Shown: in pieces, positions 16,476-23,576 of the stretch | How positions within the stretch are numbered: the stretch's first letter is position 1 | Layout of the letters: the number at the start of each line of letters is the position of its first letter | NCBI GenBank assembly: GCA_028277085.1 | Contig: JANQHL010000282.1 | Location: forward strand, 1-33,402 | DNA: 33,402 bases | Direction of reading: 5' to 3' | Source of the DNA: Flavobacteriaceae bacterium | GTDB lineage: Bacteria; Bacteroidota; Bacteroidia; Flavobacteriales; Flavobacteriaceae | Program-made: the position numbers and the translations under genes | Notes under the pieces: model-generated | Seen by the model: only the letters and a program-made list of their open reading frames with translations | What the model was told of the DNA's origin: nothing | The model's database searches: none

Positions 16476-17033
16476 ATGGATATTTTTGAAGTAATTCCAA
16501 AAAGACGTTCTGTTTTCCCCCCACAATTTAATGATCGGTCAATTGCTAAAGAAGATTTGGAGCAAATATTGGAAGCCGCCAATTGGGCACCTACGCATAG
16601 AAAGACCGAACCCTGGCGCTTTAAGGTGGTGCAGGGCGATGCAAAAACCAGATTAGGCGAGTTTTTGTCAAAAAAATACCAGGAAACGGAACCAAAACCA
16701 AAACAGATTAAGATTAAAAAGCTACTGGAAAATCCGCAACGGTCGGCGGCGGTGATCGTTATTTGTATGCAGCGGGATCCAAAGGAAAGCCTTCCGGAGT
16801 GGGAAGAAATTGCGGCCACTGCCATGGCGGTGCAAAATATGTGGCTCTGTTGCACAGCTTTGGGTATAGGGAGTTATTGGAGTTCTCCGGGACTTATCCG
16901 ATATATGAATGAGTTTTTTCAACTGGATGAGGGAGAGAAATGTTTGGGGTTCTTCTATATGGGGTATTATGATGAAACCCCTCCACCTGTGGAACGTAGG
17001 CCTGTATCGGACAAAGTTAGCTGGCTGAACTAA
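16476..17033 (+). CDS. Nitroreductase-family flavoprotein
   Basis: A 185-aa FMN-dependent NAD(P)H oxidoreductase of the short, YdjA-like nitroreductase type. RRSVFPPQFNDRSI supplies the N-terminal phosphate-binding arginines, followed by LEAANWAPTHRKTEPWRF, AATAMAVQNMWLCCTALGIG and FFYMGYYDETPPPVERRPV. The family reduces nitroaromatics, quinones or, in some members, specialised metabolites; the natural substrate here is unknown. It is divergent from the hut operon and convergent with the DUF456 gene, whose stop overlaps its own by 4 nt. Confidence 0.85.
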   Translation: MDIFEVIPKRRSVFPPQFNDRSIAKEDLEQILEAANWAPTHRKTEPWRFKVVQGDAKTRLGEFLSKKYQETEPKPKQIKIKKLLENPQRSAAVIVICMQRDPKESLPEWEEIAATAMAVQNMWLCCTALGIGSYWSSPGLIRYMNEFFQLDEGEKCLGFFYMGYYDETPPPVERRPVSDKVSWLN

Positions 17034-17542
17034 GAAAAGGAGAATAGCTCGGGGCCGTATTCAATCGCTTTCCACAGAAATAAACCGGCATAGACAACTG
17101 CGATTAAAAATTTAAGGAAAGTGCCGGTTAAAAAACCAACAAAGGACCCGAAAGCCGCTTTTAATGCCTTTTTCTGGTCCGCATTGTTGGCGAGCTCACC
17201 CACCAGTGCCCCCACAAAAGGCCAGATGATGATCCCAAAAGGGCCTAGAATAGGGAATATGATGGCCACCAAAAGCCCGATGATGCTACCCCACATCCCG
17301 GCTTTGCTCCCCCCGAACTTCTTGGTCCCCGCAGCCGGGATAATGTAGTCCAGTACAGTTACCACAAGGGCAATAGCTAAGGTAATACCCAAAAACCACC
17401 AATTGTCAGGAACTGCTTTAGTAAGGTATAGCAAGAGCAATCCAATCCAACTTACCGGAGGCCCTGGCAAAACAGGTAAAAAGCTTCCTAAAATACCAAC
17501 AAGCATTAACAAAAATCCAATGATGAGCAGAACAATATCCAA
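17030..17542 (-). CDS. DUF456 membrane protein
   Basis: A 170-aa, very hydrophobic and glycine-rich protein that matches the DUF456 family by pattern: LMLVGILGSFLPVLPGPPVS near the N-terminus, LDYIIPAAGTKKFGGSKAGM in the middle, and WGSIIGLLVAIIFPILGPFG followed by the ALVGELANN turn. Five or so membrane helices are likely. The function of the family is unknown. The gene is monocistronic, convergent with the nitroreductase gene (4-nt overlap of stops) and divergent from the lipoprotein-ruvC pair. Confidence 0.85.
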   Translation of the reverse strand: MDIVLLIIGFLLMLVGILGSFLPVLPGPPVSWIGLLLLYLTKAVPDNWWFLGITLAIALVVTVLDYIIPAAGTKKFGGSKAGMWGSIIGLLVAIIFPILGPFGIIIWPFVGALVGELANNADQKKALKAAFGSFVGFLTGTFLKFLIAVVYAGLFLWKAIEYGPELFSFS

Positions 17543-17671
17543 GGCTTCTTTTTTTAGGGATTAGTCAAAAGTAACAGGAATTTGTTACAATCGTGTTTCT
17601 GGGATTTAAGCTGCGCGTTTAGATTTAGGTTTTCGAAAATATTGTAATTTCCACCAAATTCTAAGGATGGT

Positions 17672-18151
17672 ATGTACAGATGGGGGTGCTTTTTTCTTTT
17701 ACTTTCTTTGGTTTCCTGCGACTTTTTTTTGTCAAAGGAAGAACAGAAGGACCGTTTGGTAAACAAAGAACTTTTGACCATTGATTGGAATGATGTAGAT
17801 CAATATCCACTTTTTGAGGATTGTGATGAAACGGCCGCTAAAACGGTGCAAAAAGAGTGTTTCCAACAAACTATGGGTGTTTATTTTGGTGAAGCTTTTG
17901 AAGGACTGTATTACGAAGTAGAAAAGGAGGTAAACGACACAATATATATTGATCTGTTAATTGATGAACACGGTTTTATCACGCTGGTAAATATACAGGG
18001 TGAAGCTGTTGCAGAGCAACACTTGCCAAACCTCCGAAAGGAATTGGAAGAGCGATTAAATGATCTCACCACCGTTGCTCCGGCGCTAAAGCGAGGGGTC
18101 CCGGTAAGTGTTAGGGTACGTTTGCCACTTATTTTAAATACAGAGGACTGA
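17672..18151 (+). CDS. Small lipoprotein with TonB C-terminal-like domain
   Basis: A 159-aa protein with a lipobox (LLSLVSC, Cys16) and a mature part recalling the TonB C-terminal domain. YPLFEDCDETAAKTVQKECF resembles the xPxFxGC region common in Bacteroidota energy-transducer homologues. IYIDLLIDEHGFITLVNIQG, LPNLRKELEERLNDL, then VAPALKRGVPVSVRVRLPLI follow the strand-helix-strand pattern, with APA..RGVPVSV at the position of kPakqnGkpV in TonB. It has no TonB-type membrane anchor or proline-rich linker, so it is not a classical TonB. It precedes ruvC by one base. The function is unknown; the fold is inferred from pattern only. Confidence 0.65.
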   Translation: MYRWGCFFLLLSLVSCDFFLSKEEQKDRLVNKELLTIDWNDVDQYPLFEDCDETAAKTVQKECFQQTMGVYFGEAFEGLYYEVEKEVNDTIYIDLLIDEHGFITLVNIQGEAVAEQHLPNLRKELEERLNDLTTVAPALKRGVPVSVRVRLPLILNTED

Positions 18152-18152
18152 T

Positions 18153-18710
18153 TTGACGAAAGAGAAGATCATATTGGGAATAGACCCCGGAACAACGATA
18201 ATGGGCTTTGGGATCATCAAGGTGGTCAACAAAAAAATGCAGTTTGTGCAGATGAACGAACTTCATTTACGGAAATACGATGATCCTTACACCAAATTGA
18301 AGCTCATTTACGATCGCACATTGGAATTGATCGATACCTATTACCCGGATGAGATTGCCATTGAAGCCCCCTTTTACTCCAAAAACGTGCAGTCCATGCT
18401 CAAACTGGGAAGAGCCCAGGGAGTGGCTATGGCTGCGGGCCTATCCCGGCAAATTCCAATAACGGAATACCTACCCAAAAAAATAAAAATGGCTATCACA
18501 GGCAATGGCAATGCCAGTAAAGAACAAGTGGCTAAAATGTTACAGGGCCTTCTGGGACTGTCTTCCTTGCCCAAAAATCTGGATAGTACAGATGGCCTCG
18601 CCGCAGCGGTCTGCCATTTCTATAACGAAGGAAGGATAGCTATAGGGGTGCAATACACAGGTTGGGAGGCCTTTGTGAAACAGAATGCGGATAAAATCAA
18701 TAAAAAATGA
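18153..18710 (+). CDS. ruvC: Holliday junction resolvase RuvC
   Basis: Endonuclease that resolves Holliday junctions made and moved by RuvAB during recombinational repair. The 185 aa carry the RNase H-fold acidic residues: Asp11 in LGIDPGT, Glu70 in IAIEAPFYSKNVQSM, and Asp143/Asp146 in NLDSTDGLAAAVCH with His154. The start is TTG 18153, one base after the lipoprotein stop; MTKEKIILGIDPGT then fits the family start, and no ATG is available. ruvA and ruvB are not adjacent, which is common in Bacteroidota. It is probably cotranslated with the upstream lipoprotein gene. Confidence 0.96.
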   Translation: MTKEKIILGIDPGTTIMGFGIIKVVNKKMQFVQMNELHLRKYDDPYTKLKLIYDRTLELIDTYYPDEIAIEAPFYSKNVQSMLKLGRAQGVAMAAGLSRQIPITEYLPKKIKMAITGNGNASKEQVAKMLQGLLGLSSLPKNLDSTDGLAAAVCHFYNEGRIAIGVQYTGWEAFVKQNADKINKK

Positions 18711-18786
18711 TCGTTAAGCGCTAAACTCAATGCATAAATGGTGAATCCATTGTTGTCAACATTAAAGGCGCAACGCAATACATACT

Positions 18787-19941
18787 ATGGCCGGAATTTA
18801 CCTTCATATTCCCTTTTGTAAACAAGCATGCCATTACTGCGATTTTCATTTTTCCACAAGTCTTAAGCGAAAACAGGAGATGGTACATTGCCTGGCTCAA
18901 GAGCTCATCTTACGAGCTGAGGAAATGAAAGATACCCCCATAGCTACCATATACTTCGGAGGAGGTACGCCTTCCCTTTTGGAGGAGAATGAAATTGTCT
19001 TTTTGCTAGACACTATCTATAAAAACTACGCTGTGGTGGATAGCCCGGAAATCACGTTGGAGGCCAATCCGGATGATTTATGGCCTGGCCCGCGTGGAGG
19101 TTCTTCAAAAGTATCCCGTTACAGCACCGTTGGTATAAATCGCATGAGTATTGGCATTCAGTCATTTTTTGACGCCGATCTGAAGCTAATGAACAGAGCA
19201 CATACGGCTCATGAAGCAGAAAACTGTATCAAAGAAGTAATGCATTATTTTGACAACATCTCCATTGACCTAATCTATGGCATTCCCGATATGGGAGACG
19301 ATAGATGGGAGCAAAATATTGGGAAGGCGTTGTCTTTTGATCTGGCGCATATTTCCAGTTATGCACTAACCGTGGAACCAAGAACAGCCCTATCCAGTTT
19401 CATTCAGAAAGGAATTATTGCAGATGTGGACGACGAACAAGCGCAGCGCCAGTTTTACCTGTTGGAGGAACGGTTGACCACCGCTGGCTATAGCCACTAT
19501 GAAATTTCAAATTTTGGAAAACCGGGCTTTTTTTCAAAGAATAATACTGCCTATTGGCAGGGCAAATCGTATTTAGGTATAGGACCCTCCGCCCATTCGT
19601 TTGATGGAAACCGAAGAGGGTGGAACATCCGTAACAATATCAAATACATACAACAACTTCACAAAGGAAAGCTGCCTATAGAATATGAGCTGTTGTCCAA
19701 AACCGATCGCTACAATGAATATGTTATGACAGGGCTACGTACTATTTGGGGAGTTTCCCTGGAAAAGTTGGAAGCGGAGTTTGGAAATACATATCGTTCA
19801 TATTTAGAAAGACAAGCCAAAAAATATGTCGATGAGCATTTGTTATTTTGGGATAATTCGGTCCTTCTGCCGACTAAAAAAGGAAAGTTCTTGGTAGATG
19901 GTATTGCAAGTGATCTGTTTATGCTTAATTTAAAAGGATGA
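18787..19941 (+). CDS. hemW: Radical SAM haem chaperone HemW (HemN-like)
   Basis: A 384-aa radical SAM protein of the HemW group, often annotated as coproporphyrinogen III oxidase but known elsewhere as a haem chaperone. The [4Fe-4S] motif is Cys11-Cys15-Cys18 in IPFCKQACHYCDFHF, followed by IYFGGGTPSLL, TLEANPDD, GINRMSIGIQSF, SIDLIYGIPDM and YEISNFGKPG. The short N-terminus and start right at YLHIPFC favour HemW over true oxidase HemN. It overlaps the next gene by 4 nt (ATGA), starting a run of coupled genes. The H-NOX haem protein lies downstream, but a functional link is only speculative. Confidence 0.92.
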   Translation: MAGIYLHIPFCKQACHYCDFHFSTSLKRKQEMVHCLAQELILRAEEMKDTPIATIYFGGGTPSLLEENEIVFLLDTIYKNYAVVDSPEITLEANPDDLWPGPRGGSSKVSRYSTVGINRMSIGIQSFFDADLKLMNRAHTAHEAENCIKEVMHYFDNISIDLIYGIPDMGDDRWEQNIGKALSFDLAHISSYALTVEPRTALSSFIQKGIIADVDDEQAQRQFYLLEERLTTAGYSHYEISNFGKPGFFSKNNTAYWQGKSYLGIGPSAHSFDGNRRGWNIRNNIKYIQQLHKGKLPIEYELLSKTDRYNEYVMTGLRTIWGVSLEKLEAEFGNTYRSYLERQAKKYVDEHLLFWDNSVLLPTKKGKFLVDGIASDLFMLNLKG

Positions 19942-20690
19942 TTGCCACCCTGTCTTATAATGCGGTCTCCTATCAAATTGATCTGTCAAAACCATTAGAT
20001 CTATCTATTGCACTAAGGGGAGATGCGGATGGCGTAAATGCCTGGGATATCTCCCCGCCAGAAATAGCACCCTTCCAGGAGGGTAATTTTGTTGGGAGTG
20101 TAAGAATGGGAGCTGCTGTAAACTTTAATATGATCCATTTTAATCCACATTCCCATATAACCCATACGGAGTGTGTGGGGCATATTACGGAAGAAGTATA
20201 TTCCATCAACACACAACTGCAATGCTATTTCTTTTTTGCAGCGCTAATCACAGTAGCACCGGAGCAATCCGGGGATGACCTGGTAATTTCGAGGAAACAG
20301 CTGGAATATGCTCTTGGCGATAAGCGTGTGGAAGCGGTAATTGTGCGTACATTGCCAAATACCGAGAAAAAATACCATAAGAAATACACCAATACAAACC
20401 CACCCTATTTCCTGGAGGAGGCCGCTGAATACTTCAATGATATAGGGGTACAACATTTATTGGTGGATTTACCTTCGGTGGATAAGGAAAAGGATGAAGG
20501 AGCACTATTGGCCCATAAGGCTTTTTGGAATCTTTCAGGGGAGATGAGAATGGGAGCTACTATTACTGAATTTATATATGTGCCGAATACTATTGCTGAT
20601 GGCACCTATTTTCTAAACCTTCAAGTAGCTCCAATGGAGAACGATGCAAGTCCCAGTCGACCAGTGATCTACAAAATTCTAGAATCGTGA
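19938..20690 (+). CDS. Cyclase-family metal-dependent hydrolase (kynurenine formamidase-like)
   Basis: A 250-aa member of the cyclase family (Pfam PF04199), which includes bacterial kynurenine formamidase KynB and polyketide cyclases. PLDLSIALRG near residue 20 is the usual opening. The metal-binding segment is NPHSHITHTECVGH (69-82), a variant of the canonical HxGTHxDxPxH, with His71, His73, His76, Glu78 and His82 as possible ligands. VDLPSVDKEKDEG at about 180 is the second family stretch. The altered metal motif makes formamidase activity uncertain. It overlaps hemW and the DUF4260 gene by 4 nt each. Confidence 0.82.
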   Translation: MIATLSYNAVSYQIDLSKPLDLSIALRGDADGVNAWDISPPEIAPFQEGNFVGSVRMGAAVNFNMIHFNPHSHITHTECVGHITEEVYSINTQLQCYFFFAALITVAPEQSGDDLVISRKQLEYALGDKRVEAVIVRTLPNTEKKYHKKYTNTNPPYFLEEAAEYFNDIGVQHLLVDLPSVDKEKDEGALLAHKAFWNLSGEMRMGATITEFIYVPNTIADGTYFLNLQVAPMENDASPSRPVIYKILES

Positions 20691-21049
20691 AAACACTACT
20701 ACAACTTGAAGAGCTTGCGTTATTACTATTTGGGTTCATGATTTATCTGGATTTAAACTATCCTATCTGGTGGTTTTTCGTTCTGCTTCTAGCTCCGGAT
20801 ATAGGAATGCTGGGATATCTGTTTAACAATCGAATTGGCGCCTGGAGCTATACTATTTTTCACCATAGAGGAATAGCAATTGCTTTGTATATAAGTGGAA
20901 TGTTCTTTTCAAACGGAGGTGGGCTACAATTGGCCGGGATAATAATTTTTTGCCATATTGCTATGGACAGAGCATTAGGTTATGGGTTGAAATATGAGAA
21001 AGGATTTAAGTATACCCACTTGGGGAATGTAGGAAAAGCTAATGGATAG
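20687..21049 (+). CDS. DUF4260 small membrane protein
   Basis: A 120-aa protein with several hydrophobic segments. It matches DUF4260 by its pattern: the ELALLLFGFMIYLDLNYPIW opening, LAPDIGMLGYL, YTIFHHRGIAIAL, and the C-terminal CHIAMDRALGYGLKYEKGFK plus THLG. The family function is not known. It starts with GTG 20687 inside the stop of the cyclase gene (GTGA) and ends overlapping the DUF4230 gene by 8 nt, so translation is probably coupled on both sides. Confidence 0.85.
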   Translation: MKTLLQLEELALLLFGFMIYLDLNYPIWWFFVLLLAPDIGMLGYLFNNRIGAWSYTIFHHRGIAIALYISGMFFSNGGGLQLAGIIIFCHIAMDRALGYGLKYEKGFKYTHLGNVGKANG

Positions 21050-21662
21050 TATTATTGAAGCCATATTGGGACTTATTTTAGGGGCCATCCTGATGTATTG
21101 GAGCTACACCTTTTTTAGGAGAAAAAGAAGAAAGGAACTGGTACAGCATCAATCCACAGTAATCCTGGAGCGGATAAAAAGTGTATGCAAATTGGTATCG
21201 GTAGAAGGGGATTTTGCCGAGATATACAAATATGAGAACACTAAAGAAGGCTTTATAAGTAGTAAAAAAAAGGCGCTGGTGGTGATCAATGCAAAAGCTC
21301 AGGTGGGATATGACCTGAAAAAATTGGTGTTGCGAGCGGACAATGAAAAAAAACGAATAATATTAGATCGATTTCCGGAACCAGAGATACTCTCCATAGA
21401 GCCAGACATCCAGTTTTATGATATCAAAAATGGACTGTTCAATTCTTTTTCGTCAGAAGATCTTACGGATTTAAATGCAAAGGCCAAAGAACAAATAAGA
21501 GCCAAAATCCCGAAAAGTGGCCTTATTGATACCGCGAAAAAAGAAGCGCTTCAGGCAGTACAGCTCGTAGAAAAAATTGTGGAGACCATAGGTTGGAAAT
21601 TGGATTATTCGGCGCTGGAACTATCGGATCGAGATCAAGAATTGTTAGAAAATAACCCATGA
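21042..21662 (+). CDS. DUF4230 membrane-anchored protein
   Basis: A 206-aa protein with one N-terminal membrane helix (IIEAILGLILGAILMYWSYT) followed by a basic RRKRRK stop and a soluble domain. The pattern agrees with DUF4230: KLVSVEGDFAEIYKYENT, KKKALVVINAKAQVGYDL, PEPEILSIEPDIQFYDIKNG, LFNSFSSEDLT and a terminal helix ending in a two-residue-repeat acidic tail. The function is unknown. It starts inside the preceding gene (8-nt overlap) and ends in an ATGA overlap with the Dabb gene. Confidence 0.82.
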   Translation: MDSIIEAILGLILGAILMYWSYTFFRRKRRKELVQHQSTVILERIKSVCKLVSVEGDFAEIYKYENTKEGFISSKKKALVVINAKAQVGYDLKKLVLRADNEKKRIILDRFPEPEILSIEPDIQFYDIKNGLFNSFSSEDLTDLNAKAKEQIRAKIPKSGLIDTAKKEALQAVQLVEKIVETIGWKLDYSALELSDRDQELLENNP

Positions 21663-22054
21663 AAAAAGCAGCTTTTATATTACTGTTTACATTACCGGTA
21701 CTGGGAATGGCACAAAAATCGACTGCAAAAGAATTTGATGCCAGTTTTGCCCATTCCGTTTATTTTTGGTTGAAGCATCCTGATAGCAAGGAGGATCGTG
21801 CTAAGTTTGAAGCTTCTCTCGAGCAATTCCTGCAGAATTCGAAATACGCTAAAACTAATTTTTTAGGAACACCGCCCAATGCTGTCCGTGAGGTTGTGGA
21901 TGACTCGTTTACCTACAATTTGATTGTCACTTTTGAATCTGCAGAAGCACAACAGGCGTATCAGGAAGAGGACGCCCACCTGGTTTTCATTGAAGAATGC
22001 AAAAACCTATGGGAAAAGGTAGTAGTTTACGATGCCATAGGGGTTACACCATGA
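21659..22054 (+). CDS. Exported Dabb-domain protein (stress-responsive alpha/beta barrel)
   Basis: A 131-aa protein with a cleavable signal peptide (MKKAAFILLFTLPVLGMAQ) and a Dabb domain: FAHSVYFWLKHPDSKEDRAK, an FEASLEQFLQ helix, TFESAEAQQAYQEEDAH and FIEECKNLWEKVVVYDA. Dabb proteins are ferredoxin-like dimers; the name comes from stress-responsive plant members, and the bacterial roles are mostly unknown. Export to the periplasm is inferred from the signal. It overlaps both neighbours by 4 nt. Confidence 0.82.
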   Translation: MKKAAFILLFTLPVLGMAQKSTAKEFDASFAHSVYFWLKHPDSKEDRAKFEASLEQFLQNSKYAKTNFLGTPPNAVREVVDDSFTYNLIVTFESAEAQQAYQEEDAHLVFIEECKNLWEKVVVYDAIGVTP

Positions 22055-22416
22055 ATGTAGAAACACTTCGAGAATATTGTTTAGCCAAAAAAGGCGTAAC
22101 TGAAACCTTCCCCTTTGATAGTGAAACCCTGGTATTCAAAGTAATGGATAAAATGTATGCTTTGGTTCCCCTGGAGCGGCAACCTGCGCAGATTAACCTG
22201 AAATGTGATCCGGAGTGGGCTATTGAGCTGAGGGAGACCTACGATGGGGTAGTGATCCCGGGCTATCACATGAACAAAAGGCATTGGAATACCGTATATA
22301 CAGAACAGCTGGCTCCGCAAATGGTGACCCAATTAATTGACCATTCGTATGCGCTGGTGATGGCCAAACTTCCCAAACCCGTAAAAGAGGCGCTAAAAGG
22401 TTTATCCGGAAAGTAA
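22051..22416 (+). CDS. MmcQ/YjbR-family protein
   Basis: A 121-aa protein of the MmcQ/YjbR family (CyaY-like fold): LREYCLAKKGVTETFPFDSE, LVFKVMDKMYALVPLE, INLKCDPEWAIELRETYDGV, PGYHMNKRHWNTVY and IDHSYALVMAKLPK. Members are often called DNA-binding, but the cellular role is not settled. The frame is open further upstream inside the Dabb gene; ATG 22051 forms the ATGA overlap and gives the family start. It is the last gene of the hemW-to-MmcQ string; a 141-bp spacer without a clear terminator separates it from the signalling cluster. Confidence 0.85.
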   Translation: MNVETLREYCLAKKGVTETFPFDSETLVFKVMDKMYALVPLERQPAQINLKCDPEWAIELRETYDGVVIPGYHMNKRHWNTVYTEQLAPQMVTQLIDHSYALVMAKLPKPVKEALKGLSGK

Positions 22417-22557
22417 TCAATAATTGTAAGAAAAAAATTACTAATTTCATCGAAGTTTAACTTCCATTCACCGAAGGAAAATCACATTTTATCCCCCAAT
22501 CACCTTTATTTGTAAGGGTTTAACCGAATTTTGTACGACTAATTAAAACATTTACTC

Positions 22558-22956
22558 GTGAAAGTACTGTTTATAGAAGATGATATGATCGAATCCATGA
22601 AGTTGCAGCGGGCTATTGAAAAGTTCCAGTTGAAACATACGATCGTGGAAGCAAAAAATGGGGAAGAAGCGTTCGAGGTATTGAGAAATGGTGATCTTCC
22701 TGATATCATCCTGTTGGACCTGAACATGCCCAGAATGAGTGGGATAGAATTTCTGACGATCTTAAAGGCAGATGATCGCTTGAAATATTTGCCAACCGTT
22801 ATTTTAACCACATCTGAAAATAGAGCAGATCTGTTGGAATGTTTTAAAATTGGGATCGCAGGTTACGTGATAAAGCCCTTAAAATACGAAGATTACGAAG
22901 CTAAGATTAAGAAAGTCTTTGATTATTGGGAAATCAGTGAACTGATCAAAGGCTAA
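22558..22956 (+). CDS. Single-domain response regulator (CheY-like receiver)
   Basis: A 132-aa stand-alone receiver domain with no output domain. The acidic pocket is Asp8-Asp9 in LFIEDDM, the phosphoacceptor is Asp54 in DIILLDLNMPRMSG, the switch threonines are in VILTTSEN, and Lys106 is in GYVIKPL. It starts with GTG 22558. Proteins like this pass phosphoryl groups between kinases and Hpt proteins or act by protein contact. As first gene of the H-NOX/FIST cluster, it could be the intermediate Asp of a phosphorelay (inference); the Hpt and LytTR genes of the same cluster supply the later steps. Confidence 0.92.
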   Translation: MKVLFIEDDMIESMKLQRAIEKFQLKHTIVEAKNGEEAFEVLRNGDLPDIILLDLNMPRMSGIEFLTILKADDRLKYLPTVILTTSENRADLLECFKIGIAGYVIKPLKYEDYEAKIKKVFDYWEISELIKG

Positions 22957-22990
22957 CAAAAAACAGCATTTCACAACATTCTTTTTTTGT

Positions 22991-23012
22991 AAAGTAGTCC
23001 AATTCCTACTTT
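22991..23012. promoter_or_regulatory. Inverted repeat upstream of the H-NOX gene
   Basis: AAAGTAG (22991-22997) and CTACTTT (23006-23012) form a 7-bp inverted repeat with an 8-nt spacer, ending 21 nt before the H-NOX GTG. It lies in the only sizeable gap (77 nt) within the signalling cluster. It could be a hairpin tuning expression between the receiver and the rest, or an operator; it has no terminator-like T-run directly after it. Confidence 0.3.
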
Positions 23013-23033
23013 TATTTCATAATATTCTGTATT

Positions 23034-23576
23034 GTGAAAGGAATTGTATTCACCGAGTTTTTGGAGATGGTAGAGACGCAGTTTGGTTTAGAGACTGTAG
23101 ATACCATTATAGATGCTTCGGACTTATCTTCAGGTGGGGCTTACACTGCAGTGGGTACTTATGAGTTTGGGGAAATGCTTCAATTGGTTACCCATTTAAG
23201 CCATATTTCGCAAATTCCAGTTAATGATCTGTTATACACTTTTGGACTATATCTATTCCAAGGGCTTTCCAAGGCCCATCCCGAAGTCGTACAGAGCTAC
23301 CAAAATCCATTGAGTTTATTGTATTCTATAGAGGATCACATCCACATTCAGGTAAAAAAGCTGTATCCGGATGCCGAATTACCCACTTTTAAGATTTTAG
23401 AACGTACGGATCATTCGCTCACAATGATCTATAGCTCTTCTCGGGGCCTTTATGCGCTTGCACATGGGCTGATCGAAAAGACTTTTCAGCATTTTCAAAA
23501 GCAGGTCAATGTAGCCATGCAATTATTAAATGAACAAGGAACCGAAGTCAAATTTACCATTGTCCAGCAAGAGTAG
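23034..23576 (+). CDS. H-NOX haem nitric-oxide sensor protein
   Basis: A 180-aa stand-alone H-NOX (HNOB) domain that binds haem and senses nitric oxide, usually controlling an adjacent kinase. The start MKGIVFTEFLEMVETQFG matches bacterial H-NOX openings. The proximal haem ligand aligns with His104 in IEDHIHIQVKKLYPDAELP, and the haem-propionate YxSxR motif is Tyr133-Ser135-Arg137 in MIYSSSRGLYALAHGL. The distal helix does not show an obvious tyrosine of the kind used for O2 binding in obligate anaerobes, so an NO-selective sensor is likely, though not proven. It starts with GTG and its end overlaps the downstream PAS kinase by 47 nt, the arrangement expected for an H-NOX and its cognate kinase. 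Confidence 0.92.
   Translation: MKGIVFTEFLEMVETQFGLETVDTIIDASDLSSGGAYTAVGTYEFGEMLQLVTHLSHISQIPVNDLLYTFGLYLFQGLSKAHPEVVQSYQNPLSLLYSIEDHIHIQVKKLYPDAELPTFKILERTDHSLTMIYSSSRGLYALAHGLIEKTFQHFQKQVNVAMQLLNEQGTEVKFTIVQQE

Noticed and set aside
16388..16855. 155-codon minus-strand frame upstream of hutH
   Set aside because: Opposite the nitroreductase gene, which has clear family motifs; the frame's cysteine-rich translation shows no family.
18787..19941. Annotation of this gene as oxygen-independent coproporphyrinogen III oxidase (HemN)
   Set aside because: The protein starts immediately before the YLHIPFC motif and lacks the longer HemN N-terminus, which fits the HemW haem-chaperone group better.
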